A DNA stretch of 64,000 nucleotides from Chlorops oryzae (GCA_020466095.1 CM035808.1:70631274-70695273), one strand, 5' to 3'; counted from the stretch's first letter, positions 41,846 through 53,860 are shown. Numbers and translations are program-made. Notes: generated from the letters alone by a model not told the origin.

Positions 41846-43030
41846 GAAAGCTAAAGTCGGTCAAGCCCGACTTTGAAATACCCAGCGTCCCGACATTATG
41901 AGCGCACTATGTTTTGCTTCTCTATTTATGGGCGTGGCAGTGGGAGGGCAACATAAATTATTTCCCTACACCTTTCATTCGCCTTGGTGAACCTATGTTG
42001 CGAATTTGAAGCTTCGACGCCTTTTACTTCGGAAGTTACGAACAATCTTCATTTGTGGGCGTGGCAGTGGGCGGGCCGCATAAAATTTTTTCCTACACCT
42101 TTCATTCGACTTGGTGAACCTATGTTGCGAATTTGAAGCTTCTACGCCTTTTACTTCGGAAGTTACGAAAAATCTTCATTTGTGGGCGTGGCAGTGGGCG
42201 GGCCGCACAAAATTTTTCCTACACATTTCATTCGCCTTGGTGAACCTACGTTGCGAATTTGAAGCTTCTACGCCTTTTACTTCGGCAGTTACGAAAAATC
42301 TTTATTTGTGGGCGTGGCAGTGGGCGGGCCACAATTAATTTTTTCCTACACCTTTCATTCGCCTTGGTGAACCTATGTTACGAATTTGAAGCTTCTACGC
42401 CTTTTACTTCGGAAGTTATGAAAATTCCCTATTTGTGGGCGTGACAGTGGGCGGGCTACATAAATTTTTGTTCCTACACCTTTCATTTGCCTTGGTCAAC
42501 TTATGCTGCGAATTTGAAGCTTCTACGCCTTTTACTTCACAAGTTACGATAAGCCCTTATTTTTGGGCTTATTTGTGGGCGTGGCTCGAGGAAGGCGGCG
42601 TCCATTTTTGCCAGGATATGTCCCTTTTTGTAGTTTACCAGCACACCAAATATCAATGGAATGTGTTGAGTGGTTCGCAAGTTACAAGCATTTTATTGAA
42701 AACACAATAAATTCATTTGTGGGCGTGGCAGTGGGCGGATGTCTCCCATTTTTACTTAGGATCATACTCGGATCCCGATATACCTGTGTGCCAAATTTCG
42801 ACTTGATTGGTCCAGCCGTTTCGGAGGAGATCCGACCACGGACGGACGGACAGACGGACAGACGGACAGACGGACAGACGGTCAGACGGACAGACGGACA
42901 TGTCTAAATCGATTCAGTTTTTGATCCTGATCATTTCTATATATATATTTATATATCTCCGGAGCTTAATTCTCCCTGTTACAAGATTTGCACAAAACTA
43001 ATATACCCCGCTTACGCTGGGTATAAAAAG
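41846..43030. mobile_element. mini-me/DINE-1-like element with 127-bp tandem repeats
   Basis: Its left end carries ATACCCAGCGTC and its right end ACGCTGGGTATAAAAAG, an inverted pair. Inside are five or six tandem copies of a unit of about 127 bp (each with GGGCGTGGCAGTGGGCGG and TTCTACGCCTTTTACTTC; 41931, 42058, 42185, 42311, 42438, 42578), then a GACGGACA microsatellite (42835-42902) and a TATATA stretch. The paired microsatellites are typical of mini-me/DINE-1 (Helitron-class) repeats of flies. It truncates ORF-beta of element B. Confidence 0.7.
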
Positions 43031-43068
43031 TACCAGAGTCGAGGATGTGACCTGGACCAAATTTAAAT

Positions 43069-43437
43069 ATGGAATGGAAACGTATACATGCAAATTTAGC
43101 TGAAATAAAACAAGTTTTCGAAAAATCGTACAAATGCTTAAACAAAAAATCCATTCCAAGTAGAGACACGCAATTAAAACACCTCAATATCCTAATAAAT
43201 CAACATAATTTAATAGCGCACACTATTACGCTCCATTACACAACATTGCATCAAAAAAATAAACTAGTAGTCAGTAATTTCTATAAGGGAATAAAAAGTA
43301 GACTCGATCAATTATTTACAAAACTAAATTATAATATAGACGTCCCATCAGGACTATTAGAATTCATTAATATCAACGTTGAAACTATTGCAACAATAGA
43401 ACCAACCTTGGATTCCATTGATTTTGAGGAAAAATTA
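43069..43437 (+). pseudogene. gag: Element B gag, first part
   Basis: Starts MEWKRIHANL and shares FEKSYKCLNKKSIPS with A and G. About 123 residues remain before the mariner; the frame continues past it at 44707 after removing one TA. Unlike A, no frame change occurs between this part and the next, which supports one continuous Gag in the family. Confidence 0.8.
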
Positions 43438-44706
43438 ACAGGTTGGCTGATAAGTCCCCGGTCTGACACATAGATGGCGTCGCTAGTATTAAATGCATAT
43501 TATTTTTATATAGTGGCAACCTTCAAATGATTCGTGTCAAAATTTGACGTCTGTAAGTCAATTAGTTTGTGAGATAGAGCGTCTTTTGTGAAGCAACTTT
43601 TGTTATTGTGAAAAAAATGGAAAAAAAGGAATTTCGTGTTTTGATAAAATACTGTTTTCTGAAGGGAAAAAATACAGTGGAAGCAAAAACTTGGCTTGAT
43701 AATGAGTTTCCGGACTCTGCCCCAGGAAAATCAACAATAATTGATTGGTATGCAAAATTCAAGCGTGGTGAAATGAGCACGGAGGACGGTGAACGCAGTG
43801 GACGCCCGAAAGAGGTGGTTACCGACGAAAACATCAAAAAAATTCACATGAAGTTGATCAAGATAGCAGAGGCCTTAAAGATATCAAAGGAACGTGTTGG
43901 TCATATCATTCATCAGTATTTGGATATGAAAAGGCTCTGTGCAAAATGGGTGCCGCGCGAGCTCACATTTGACCAAAAACAACAACGTGTTGATGATTCT
44001 GAGCGGTGTTTGCAGCTGTTAACTCGTAATACACCCGAGTATTTGCGTCGATATGTGACAATGGATGAAACATGGCTCTATCACTACACTCCTGAGTCCA
44101 ATCGACAGTCGGCTGAGTGGACAGCGATCGGTGAACCGTCTCCGAAGCGTGGAAATACTCAAAAGTCCGCTGGCAAAGTAATGGCCTCTGTTTTTTGGGA
44201 TGGGCATGGAATAATTTTTATCGATTATCTTGAGAAGGGAAAAACCAACAAAAGTGACTATTATATGTCGTTATTGGAGCGTTTGAAGGTCGAAATCGCG
44301 GCAAAACGGCCCCATATGAAGAAGAAAAAAGTGTTGTTCCACCAAGACAACGCACCGTGCCACAAGTCATTGAGAACGATGGCAAAAATTCATGAATTAG
44401 GCTTCGAATTGCTTCCCCACCCACCGTATTCTCCAGATCTGGCCCCCAGCGACTTTTTCTTGTTCTCAGACCTCAAAAGGATGCTCGCAGGGAAAAAATT
44501 TGGCTGCAATGAAGAGGTGATCGCCGAAACTGAGGCCTATTTTGAGGCAAAACCGAAGGAGTACTACCAAAATGGTATCAAAAAATTGGAAGGTCGTTAT
44601 AATCGTTGTATCGCTCTTGAAGGGAACTATGTTGAATAATAAAAACGAATTTTGACAAAAAAATGTGTTTTTCTTTGTTAGACCGGGGACTTATCAGCCA
44701 ACCTGT
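43438..44706 (+). mobile_element. Himar1-like (irritans) mariner
   Basis: 1269 bp bounded by ACAGGTTGGCTGATAAGTCC and its reverse complement, the well-known Himar1 terminal repeat (about 27 bp). TA lies on both sides (43436-43437 and 44707-44708). It is inserted in the gag of LTR element B in the same orientation. Confidence 0.96.
43617..44639 (+). CDS. Himar1-like mariner transposase with small in-frame deletion
   Basis: 340 residues from the ATG of MEKKEFRVLI (an in-frame ATG three codons upstream also exists). Compared with Himar1 as I remember it (348 residues) almost every residue agrees, but about eight residues are missing just after residue 77 (NIKKIH), in the linker between the two helix-turn-helix domains. 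WVPREL is at 111-116. The catalytic residues D150 (TMDETW), D244 (HQDNAPCH) and D279 (LAPSDFF) are present with the D,D34D spacing. The frame is open. Whether the deletion stops transposition is not known; the DNA-binding part is affected. Confidence 0.93.
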   Translation: MEKKEFRVLIKYCFLKGKNTVEAKTWLDNEFPDSAPGKSTIIDWYAKFKRGEMSTEDGERSGRPKEVVTDENIKKIHMKLIKIAEALKISKERVGHIIHQYLDMKRLCAKWVPRELTFDQKQQRVDDSERCLQLLTRNTPEYLRRYVTMDETWLYHYTPESNRQSAEWTAIGEPSPKRGNTQKSAGKVMASVFWDGHGIIFIDYLEKGKTNKSDYYMSLLERLKVEIAAKRPHMKKKKVLFHQDNAPCHKSLRTMAKIHELGFELLPHPPYSPDLAPSDFFLFSDLKRMLAGKKFGCNEEVIAETEAYFEAKPKEYYQNGIKKLEGRYNRCIALEGNYVE

Positions 44707-45641
44707 TAGACGTATCAGATAACGACCTATCGCTTGACACAGGCTCAGAATACGGATCAACTGACGACAACGCTATTGTAAGTTTAACGCACGAGCGAAA
44801 CATGACGCCGATAGAATTCTTAAATACAGCTTTTAAACTGCAACCAGAATTTGATGTTAAATTTGAAAACCTGCAGCGGTTCATAAACGCCCTTCTAATA
44901 ATAGAATCTATTAAAGAATCTCACGAAGCTCTCGCGGTATCAGTTATAAAGACGAAGCTAACCAAATTTGCCAGAAATTTAATAACAACAGAATCCTCAA
45001 TTATCTCAATCATAGACAAACTTAAAACAAATGTTAAAAGTGACTCGTCACGGGCTCTAAGCGCCAAACTCTCAAACCTTAAACAAGGTAGCAAAAACAT
45101 TAATGAATATGCAAAAGAATTGGAAGAGGCTACAAACCTTCTCCATAATGCATATATATCTGACGGACTAACCACTGATTTAGCACAAAAATTTGCAGTC
45201 CAAGCGGCAGTAGATCCAATGATTACTAACGCTATATCTGAAAAAACCAAAATAATCATGCAAGCTGGCCAATTCAACACAATGAATGAAGCCATCACAA
45301 AACTGGTTTCCGTTGGTTCAGCATCAGACGACCAAACTCGCAACATAAACCATATACGAAATACAAGAGGACGACCAAACAATAATTTTACGGGCCGCGG
45401 TAGATATAATTTTTACAACAATAGAAACCCCAACCCCAGATATGGAAATAATAACAATTTCTACCACAATCGCAATTTTAATAGCCGAAATAATTTCAAT
45501 AGAGGTCATCCAAATAATAGCCAAAACAGGGGTGGACATAACAATAGAAACACCCACTATGTGGCGACAAATCCGGAAAACGGTATAGCTCCTCAGCCTG
45601 CCCACCTGGGGAATCTACCACAAACGAACTCCGAATCTTAA
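44707..45641 (+). pseudogene. gag: Element B gag, second part
   Basis: Continues the frame with an acidic stretch (SDNDLSLDTGSEYGSTDDN), then MTPIEFLNTAFKLQPEFD and a capsid-like helical region, and ends in a tail rich in Asn, Arg and Gly (NNFTGRGRYNFYNNRN, FNRGHPNN) without zinc knuckle. The A element matches throughout. Cut from its N-terminus by the mariner. Pol overlaps its end in another frame, as in A. Confidence 0.8.
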
Positions 45642-48600
45642 ACATAAATCTAAAACTAAATAATTACGTGTCCCTCGAATCATCTTTAAATGATTCAACA
45701 AGCATTTTTCTCATAGACACTGGCTCAGATATATCTATACACAAGGAAAATAATCACATTCGTTCACAAAGCGTAAATAAAAATATTATATTTCAATTGA
45801 ATGGCATGGTGAAGGCACCATACCAACAAAAGGAGAAATTATAATATATCAAACTTATTCATAAATGATCACAGTCTCACACACAATTTTCAAATAGTAG
45901 ACAAAAATTTCCCTGTCCCATGCGATGGAATCATTGGATTAGACTTTTTAAGAAAATTTAATTGCATCATAGATTACAGCATAGAAACCCAAAATCGTTT
46001 AATAATACGCCCTAACAATTTCAGCAATATAGAAATCCCAATTTTTGATAGTCCATCTCCAAATTACCTTACACTACCAGCTAGAGCAGAAGTTATTAGG
46101 AAAATTAATATTCATGTAATCGAAAACGAAATTTTAATTCCTACAAAAGAAATAGAGAAAGGCATTTACATAGCTAACACAATCATTAATAAAAATAGAC
46201 CTTTCGTTAAAATATTATATACTTTAGACCACAATGTAACAATCAATAACCCAAAAATAATCACCGAAAGCCTATCATGCTACCATATAGTAAACATAGA
46301 TGCCAAACAAGACTTACCCAATAGAAAAAACATAGTTTTAGATAAATTACAGAAAAATTGCTCCTCACAAAACCAATCCAAATTTTTAACATTATGTGAA
46401 AATTATACCGATATATTCGCATTAGATTCAGACAAAGTAACTTTTAACAACTTCTATAAACAGAATCTTCAATTAACAGACAAAACACCAGTTTATATCA
46501 AAAACTATCGAACACCACACACACACAAACCCGAAATAGACAAATAAATTACAAAAATGTTACAAGACGATATCATAGAACCCTCAGCCTCACAATACAA
46601 TAGCCCTATCCTACTTGTCCCGAAAAAATCATCTCCAGGTAATCCAGAAAAAAATGGAGATTAGTAATCGATTACAGACAGCTTAATAAGAAATTAGTTT
46701 CCGACAAATACCCATTACCGAGAATAGATGACATACTAGATCAGCTTGGAAGAGCAAAATATTTTTCTTGCCTAGATTTAGTCTCTGGTTTCCATCAAAT
46801 CAAGCTAAATGAAAAATCAAGAGACTAAACATCATTTTCCAGCGACAAAGGCTCGTTTAGGTTTAAGCGATTACCCTTTGGCTTAAAAATTGCTCCAAAC
46901 TCATTTCAAAGAATGATGTCATTAGCGTTCTCAGGTTTAGGTCCCAATAAAGCCTTTGTATACATGGACGACCTAATAGTAATTGGATGCTCGGAAAAAC
47001 ACATGTTAAATAATCTCAAACTCATATTTGACATCTGTAGATCGACTAATTTGAAATTAAACCCAGATAAATGCACATTTTTCCGACATGAAGTAACTTT
47101 TCTAGGACACAAATGTACGGACAACGGCATATTACCCGACGATGCAAAATATGACAAAATTCTAAATTACCCCAAACCTACAAACGCGGACGAAGCGCGA
47201 CGTTTTGTAGCCTTCATGAATTATTACAGACGTTTCATACCAAATTTTTCACATCATTCAATACACCTCACAAAATAAACAAGAAAAAACTCAATTTTTG
47301 AATGGACTGAAAACTGCGAAAAAGCATTTAATTATCTAAAACAATCACTCCTCTCCCCTCGAATACTGAAATACCCTGACTTCAATAAAGACTTTTGCAT
47401 AACGACAGATGCAAGAAAGATAGCGTGCGGCGCAGTGCTATCACAAAATTACGATGGTGTCCAGTTACCAATTGCATTCGCGTCAAGATCTTTCACAAAA
47501 GGCGAAAGCAATAAGTCTGTAATTGAGCAAGAATTAACAGCCATCCATTGGGCGATTAAATTTTTTAGACCTTATGTATATGGAAAAAAATTCGTAATAA
47601 AAAGTGATCACAAACCATTAACTTATCTTTTTTCGATGAAAAATACATCATCAAAGCTAACACGAATGAGATTAGATTTAGAAGAATACGAATTTGTTAT
47701 AGAATATATCAAAGGAAAAGATAACTGCGGAGCAGATGCATTATCTCGAATTGATTTTGGGCAAATCAAAGGCATAACGCATAGCAGCGCAGCTATCTTA
47801 AAAATTAAAACAAGGGCTCAAACAAAACAACAAAAAGAAATAAAAACCGAAAATCCAAAAAACGATAAAAAAGAATTAGCTCTCAAAATTAATGAGTCAT
47901 TAGTGACTCAAGACGTCAAAAAACTACCTTGCCTAAAATTTGATTATAACAGGTGCACCCTTATGTTATTTAAAGGAAAATTGAAAGTTCATGAACTAAA
48001 ATTGAAAAACCTTATTGCTTACGGAAAACTTGCATTAGTGCAATTCTTTCCGAAACTTGAGAATATAGTTGGCAATATAGGCTATAAAAAGATGAAAATC
48101 GCAATTAATAATAAATTATTTGAATATGTCGACATAAATGAATTTAAATCAATAGGCAACGAAATATTAAAAAAGGTAGAAATTGTCATAACACCCGAAA
48201 TTAAAGAAATTACTTCCAAGCAAGAAATTCAGTCACTTTTAATAAAGTTTCATGATGACCCTGTATTAGATGGACACCCTCGCATCACAAGACTGTTAGC
48301 AAAATTACGAAAATATTACGTATGGAAGAATATGACAACAGACGTAAGAGACTTTGTTAGAAAATGCGAGAAATGTAAAACAAACAAATCAGGGAAAAAT
48401 TTCTTAGAACCGTTGGTAAAAACAGAAACCCCAACAAAAGCTTTCCACCGACTACAAATAGATACAATAGGTCCATTACCTAGATCTGAGAATGGAAATG
48501 AATATGCTGTTACAATGATTTGCGATTTCACAAAGTATCTAATAGCTATACCAGTTCCCGACAAATCAGCCAAATCAGTTGCTAAAACTATTATAGACAA

Positions 48601-49252
48601 TTGCATTTTAACTTTTGGTCCATTTAAAGAATTACTTACTGATATGGGAACTGAATATAAAAATCAGGTACTTCAAGAAATCTGCAAATTATTTAAAATT
48701 GAACATAAAACATCTACTGCATATCACCACCAAACACTAGGTACAGTCGAAAGGAATCACAGAATTTTTAATGAATACATTCGTTCCTACATAAACATAG
48801 AAAAATCCGACTGAGACGAATGGCTTAAATATTTTTCATTCTGTTATAATACGACTCCATCTACAATACATGGATACACACCTTTTGAATTAGTTTTTGG
48901 AAAACGAGTAGAAATCCCAAAATTTTTGGAGAATAAAAAAACTGATCCTGTTTACAATTTTGATGCATATGACAAAGAAATTAAATTTAGATTGCAAGAA
49001 GCACACAAAAGAGCGCATGATTGTTATGAAAATTCAAAAAGTATCACAAAACTTCAATATGACAAAAAGGCTAAACCACTTATAATAAAGCCAAATAATA
49101 TTGTATACCTGAAAGACGAAACCAATCATAAATTGGATCCCAATTATAAGGGACCTTGTACAGTAGTTGATATTGATAATTTAGGAAATTGTAAAATAAA
49201 ATACAAAAATAAAATTTTAAATGTACACAAGAATAGATTAAAATTAGCTTAA
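45620..49252 (+). pseudogene. pol: Element B Pol, broken by stops and frameshifts
   Basis: Likeness to A covers protease (IDTGSD near 45717), reverse transcriptase (YMDD at 46961-46972), RNase H (TTDA near 47405, then 47435-47770), integrase zinc finger near 48250-48380, core motifs QIDTIG, LTDMGTEY and VERNHR, and the C-terminus at 48926-49252. In-frame stops replace Gln near 46545, Leu near 46827 and 47277, and Trp at 48812; a frameshift lies near 46655 and others before 45900. Two long parts stay open (46913-47278 and 47435-48814). Confidence 0.88.
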
Positions 49253-49529
49253 TATTGTAATTTTAATCCAAAATATACCTAGTAGTGCACTACATATAAT
49301 AAATTCAATAATTAGCTTTAGAAATTCAATCACCAATAAATAATATTAAAATTTTTATAAAAGTAGCATTAGAATTTTAAATTTTATATAATTGACTCAA
49401 TAAATTTAATACATACAAGATTTTACTATTAAAAACCAAAAATATTGATATAAGAAAAATCATATTAATTAAATTAAAATGTTAAGATATATGAAAAATC
49501 TCTAAAGATTTTTCAAAAAAGAGGGAAGG

Positions 49530-50132
49530 TGTTGTAAGATAACATATGCACAACATTTTAACCTAGCAATGTCGGGCAATACTTTCAATTTCTTTCACTC
49601 TTTTCTTTTACGTTTTATTTTGCCAATGCACTAAGAAGCAATTGTCTCAGTCATAAATGCCTCGAACAATTGCTTACACTCAAAAAACGTACAAGCTGCA
49701 ATATGCACACACGCCGGCAACGGTCAGCCCTTGCCTTTCGTTTTTTTGACGAAAAGCGATACCAATAAAAAAAAGGTACAAGTAAGCATGCATGTTTCAC
49801 ATGAAATATGAACCCATTACAATTCAATGACATCGAATTGTTTTGGATTGATTTTTCCAACGCAGCTAAAATTTCTTAAAATAAAACAAAGAGTCCATAT
49901 GTTTCTTCAGCACTTTCGCGCTGTTAAAATTAGTATATAAGCTATGATATTTTGTACTAGAAAGCAGACTAAGACTTCAACTAAATAAAGTAAGACGGAT
50001 ACTAGCTCACGCCGTATACCGGTCCACTTCTAACAAACGTCTTAGTCTTTTTATGCCGAAAAAGTTAATTCAGAAGAATTAACTTGGGATTGATCCTGGC
50101 TTCTCTGCTAACGTTCAGGACCGAACGTTACA
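49530..50132 (+). repeat. 3' LTR of element B
   Basis: 603 bp, preceded by the polypurine tract AAAAAAGAGGGAAGG. Same ends as the 5' LTR and followed by the CTGG duplication. Confidence 0.93.
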
Positions 50133-50992
50133 CTGGCAACTAGCCTAAAATATCAATACGGAAGTTTGATTGCAACCTATTGAAATGGCAGAACTTTTCT
50201 GATATTTTAAAGCGTACTATTTATCAAAAAACATTGCCGAACATAGAGAAAATGTGGTATTTAAAACCCAACCTCACTGGAGAAACAGACGACATCACAA
50301 CCAAACAGAAGAAAACTATACATCAGCATGGACAATTCTAGAAGAACGTTTCAACAATAAACGAGTGCTTAGTGGATTCGTTATTGAAAAGATTTTGGCT
50401 CTTAAAAATGTCACACTTGAGAAAAACACCGTTCGCAATTTTCATGCCACCATAGATGAACGTTTGATCGCATAACAAAACATAGGTGTCGACACTGATC
50501 AACGGAGTCGTCTTCTGCTGCATATTCTGGTTAAAAAACTGGATCGACAAAGCTATATAATAACTTTGATTCCAAGCTCTGGAAGCCGTTGGGGGTAAGG
50601 AAAGGGCGGATTCAGCATCGTCGGCCACAGCAACCAAATCTAAGGCATGCCCGATCTACTTTTGCGGAAAATTCTTAAAGATGTCTCCAGCAGAACGACT
50701 TAAATGGACACAAAACCACAAGCTGTGTGTCGACTGCTTTAAAGACGACCCTCAATCCAAAAGTTGCTCAGCTATATCTTGTTTCAAGTGCCTAAAAAAA
50801 CATAAAAACATATTATTTTATATAGGACAATCTAAGCCTTTATATGAAAAAGGTAATGTCACGTCAACAGTGGCTACAGAGCAAAAGGAATCAACTGCAG
50901 ATAAAGCAACAGACACACAGGCTACGGTAGCTTTATCCAATCAGCCATCAATTGGGTGCAAAATTCGTTCTCCTTGCAACAGGAAAAAATAG
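50133..50992 (+). pseudogene. gag: Element F gag, capsid and zinc region
   Basis: Resumes after element B. With frameshifts: LLKWQNFSDILKRTIYQ, TLPNIEKMWYLKPNLTGE and SAWTILEERFNNKRVL (capsid core), and from 50681 SPAERLKWTQNHKLCVDCFK, CSAISCFKCLKKHKN (zinc region). The second knuckle lacks its usual C-H spacing. Several stops, e.g. near 50473. Confidence 0.75.
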
Positions 50993-51428
50993 GTTAACTG
51001 CAACTAACGGTAGCAGTTGCGAAGTCCGTGCACTTTTAGACTCTGTATCTCAAGTCAAGATATTATCCGAGAGGACTGTAAAAATACTAGCAGTGTCTCC
51101 CTCAAAATCATCTCTTTGTATTGAAGGAATCGGGCGAAATACTCGACATTTAACCCAACGAGTGAATGTTGCATTGAATTCACCAAATGGAAAGTATTCA
51201 GCACAGCTTGAAGCGTTCATTCTATCGTATATAGTATCTGCACAGCCATCATGCCATATTGACACATCAGATTGGAATCTACCGCAAAACATTAAACTGT
51301 CAGATATTAAACTCGTCACACCAGAAAGAGTCGATGTCCTTCTAGGTGCAAAATTTCACACTGATATACTTCGGCCGCAACAAATCAAATTAGAATCGGG
51401 ATGTCCTAACCTACAAAGTTCAGTATAA
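50993..51428 (+). pseudogene. pol: Element F protease region
   Basis: Reads SSCEVRALLDSVSQVKIL: the catalytic Asp-Ser-Gly has become Asp-Ser-Val, so the enzyme is dead even if made. Further BEL blocks: VNVALNSPNGKY, LEAFILSYIVSAQPS, DVLLGAKFH. It stops before the reverse transcriptase. Confidence 0.72.
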
Positions 51429-52164
51429 GCATGGATAGTTACTGGAAAGGTAGCTGGAGAGCAGGGAAGGTCAACAACATGCGCAGTTTTCAGTGAAGAC
51501 GAAAATGCAACTTCAACAATGGTCGAAAAATTCTGGGAAATGGATGATGCCGATGAGGTACAACGACAATTGGCAGAATCGTGAAAAGTTATGCGAAACT
51601 CACTTTGTTCAAACTGTGGCAAGGACACACGAAGGCAGATACATGGTTCACCTACCGCGATTGGGAAATGTATCTGCGCTTGGAGATTCATGCCAGCTAG
51701 CCCTTCAACGGTTTTTTGCTTTGTAAAGACGTCTTAGTAAGGATAAGAACTGTAAAATGCAGTATGTGAACTTTATGAATGAGTATGAGGCACTAGAAGG
51801 AAATTCATAAAGATTAAATATTGACGCCATGTTTCCTCATACCCTATCATTGTGTGTTGAAGCCGTGTTGTTGATGGTTCAAGAAAAACTTCGACGGGGC
51901 TCTCACTCAATGATGTTCCGCATGCCGGACCTACCGTTCAGAGTGACCTATTCGCAATACTGCTCAGATTCCGGATACATCGCATTGCATTTACAGCAGA
52001 CATTGATAAGATGTACCGGCAGAATCTGGTTCACAAAACTGATCAAAATCTTCAAACAATTATCTGGCGAAAAAATCTAACTGAATCAATCAAATACTTT
52101 CACCTAACTATTGTAACGTGTGGGACTACTTCAGCACCATATCTGGAAAAAAGGTGTTTACAAC
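51429..52164 (+). pseudogene. pol: Element F reverse transcriptase, first part
   Basis: Pieces in all frames: REKLCETHFVQTVARTHEGR and MVHLPRLGNVSALGD at 51590-51690, then the GPTVQSDLFAILLRF-like block near 51935, and TDQNLQTIIWRKNLTESIKYF to SAPYL at 52145. The match to D is clear but has at least four frame changes. It is split at 52164 by the LINE and goes on for about 20 residues after 53861. Confidence 0.7.
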
Positions 52165-53860
52165 CAATATGAAATTTGTAAAATTATTGCTGCCTTTTAT
52201 TGTTTCCCCTCTTACGCATATATTTAACTTTTCTATATATTCATTCAAATTTCCTAATTGTTGGAAGGTGGCGATTATCAATCCCATTGCAAAAAATAAT
52301 AACCCTAAGTTACCCAAGGATTTTAGACCGATAAGCATTCTACCTGCCCTATCAAAAGTATTGGAAAAATGTTTATATGCTCAAATAAGTCAATACTTAG
52401 AACACCATAATATGTTAACTGAATTCCAATCTGGGTACAAAAGATACCATAGTTGTTGCACAGCAATGTTGCACGTTACTGAACAGATTCGCAAATCCTT
52501 CGACAAAGGCTTTCTATCAATCCTTGTATTACTGGACTTTTCAAAAGCCTTCGACACTGTCAATCACTGTTTGTTGTTAGGCAAATTAAAACTCGAGTAT
52601 GGCTTCAATGCCAGTGCAATTAAGTTAGTTGAAAGTTATTTAACAAAAAGGAAGCAACACGTACTTTCGAATGGATCAGTTTCATCCTCTAGTACAATTT
52701 TGTATGGAGTTCCTCAAGGTTCTATATTGGGGCCAATGCTTTTCAGCATTTTGGTTAACGACATTGTGGCTTGCTGCAAAAATACGAATATCCACCTGTA
52801 TGCAGATGATGCCCAAGTCTATATTTCTAGGCCTATTGGTTTGTCAGAAGATCTGATTTATAGGTTAAATGAATATCTAGAATCTATCTCAGAATGGGCT
52901 AGTGTAAACTTTCTCAATCTGAATATTGCTAAAACTAAGGCTATTGCCATATCACATTCTGATTACAATCTAGAACATCTTCCAAAAGTACTGCTCAATA
53001 ATGTTCCAATCGATTTCGAAAATAGTGTTACAAGCCTGGGATTCAAAATAAACAGCAGGCTAAACTGCTGCGATCATGTGAATTATACAATTCAAAGAAT
53101 CTATTTTGTTCTTAGAAAATTGTGGCAAACAGCAGATTTTGTTTCACAAGAAATTAAAATAAAATTGGTATCCTCACTTATTTTACCACTCTTGTCCTAT
53201 GCTGATATACTATATGGAAATATGGATGCTTCATCGATGCATAAACTACAAGTTGCTCTTAATAACACAGCTCGATTTGTGTTTTCTAAACGAAAATTTG
53301 ATCATATTTTTTTACTACACCGCCAAAATTTTAAAATTCAATCTCCCCACCCATTTGAAGATACGCAACCTACTATTCATGCACAAATTAATATATGGCA
53401 TATGTCCTAGTTACTTACGCTCCAATTTAAACTTTGCACAATCAACTCGCACACATAATCTAATAGTTCCTCAATCACAGTTTCTTGCTACCTCAAGAAT
53501 GTTTTTTGTTAGCACTGCTAAGTTACGGAATTCACTACCAAATTATATAAAAACCGAATATAGATTTCGACGTTTTAAGTTGGCAGTAAGCAGGTATTTT
53601 TCGTAAAAGTATTATTGTAACCTAATTTGATTTACTTTATTTAAATTCTAATTATTTTATTATCATTAATAGTTATTACTTTCGAAATTGTTATCAATTA
53701 AGCAGGTTATTGGTTGGAAAATTGATGTATTTAAATCCGATCTTAGATTAAGTTTAGTAAATATTGCATTCATAATTGCATTCAAATGAATGCCTAGTAC
53801 TGTAAGAGACTGACAGTCTTATCTGTGTGCATTAATAACAGCAATAAATTGAAATTGAAA
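52165..53860 (+). mobile_element. 5'-truncated LINE with 7-bp target duplication
   Basis: 1696 bp between perfect copies of TTACAAC (52158-52164 and 53861-53867). The element carries only the reverse transcriptase part of a LINE, and its 3' end is a short TTGAAA-type repeat rather than poly(A), which suits the CR1/L2-like lineages more than Jockey. Element F's RT frame rejoins (RCLQ then HLARSS) when one TTACAAC is removed. Confidence 0.87.
52166..53606 (+). pseudogene. LINE reverse transcriptase (CR1-like)
   Basis: An open frame up to 53410 gives FRPISILPALSKVLEK, QSGYKRYHSCCTAML, LLDFSKAFDTVNH, YGVPQGSILGPMLF and YADDAQVY, the fingers and palm of a non-LTR reverse transcriptase (YADD at about 52800). 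A shift near 53330 moves the C-terminus into another frame (LPTHLKIRNLLFMHKLIYG ... RNSLPNYIK, to 53606). Endonuclease and ORF1 are missing through 5' truncation. The upstream ATG at 52118 belongs to the BEL host sequence. Confidence 0.82.

Larger units (their letters stand above)
39842..50132 (+). mobile_element. mdg1/412-like LTR retrotransposon B, complete but decayed
   Basis: Plus strand, LTRs 39842-40465 and 49530-50132, target duplication CTGG (39838-39841 and 50133-50136). Order: LTR, PBS, ORF-alpha, a 75-residue ORF, ORF-beta, mini-me-like repeat, gag (with Himar1-like mariner), pol with stops, PPT (49515-49529), LTR. The LTRs differ by one 21-bp indel and nine substitutions in about 603 bp. 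Without its two insertions it would be about 7.8 kb. Same group as A and G. Confidence 0.93.
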
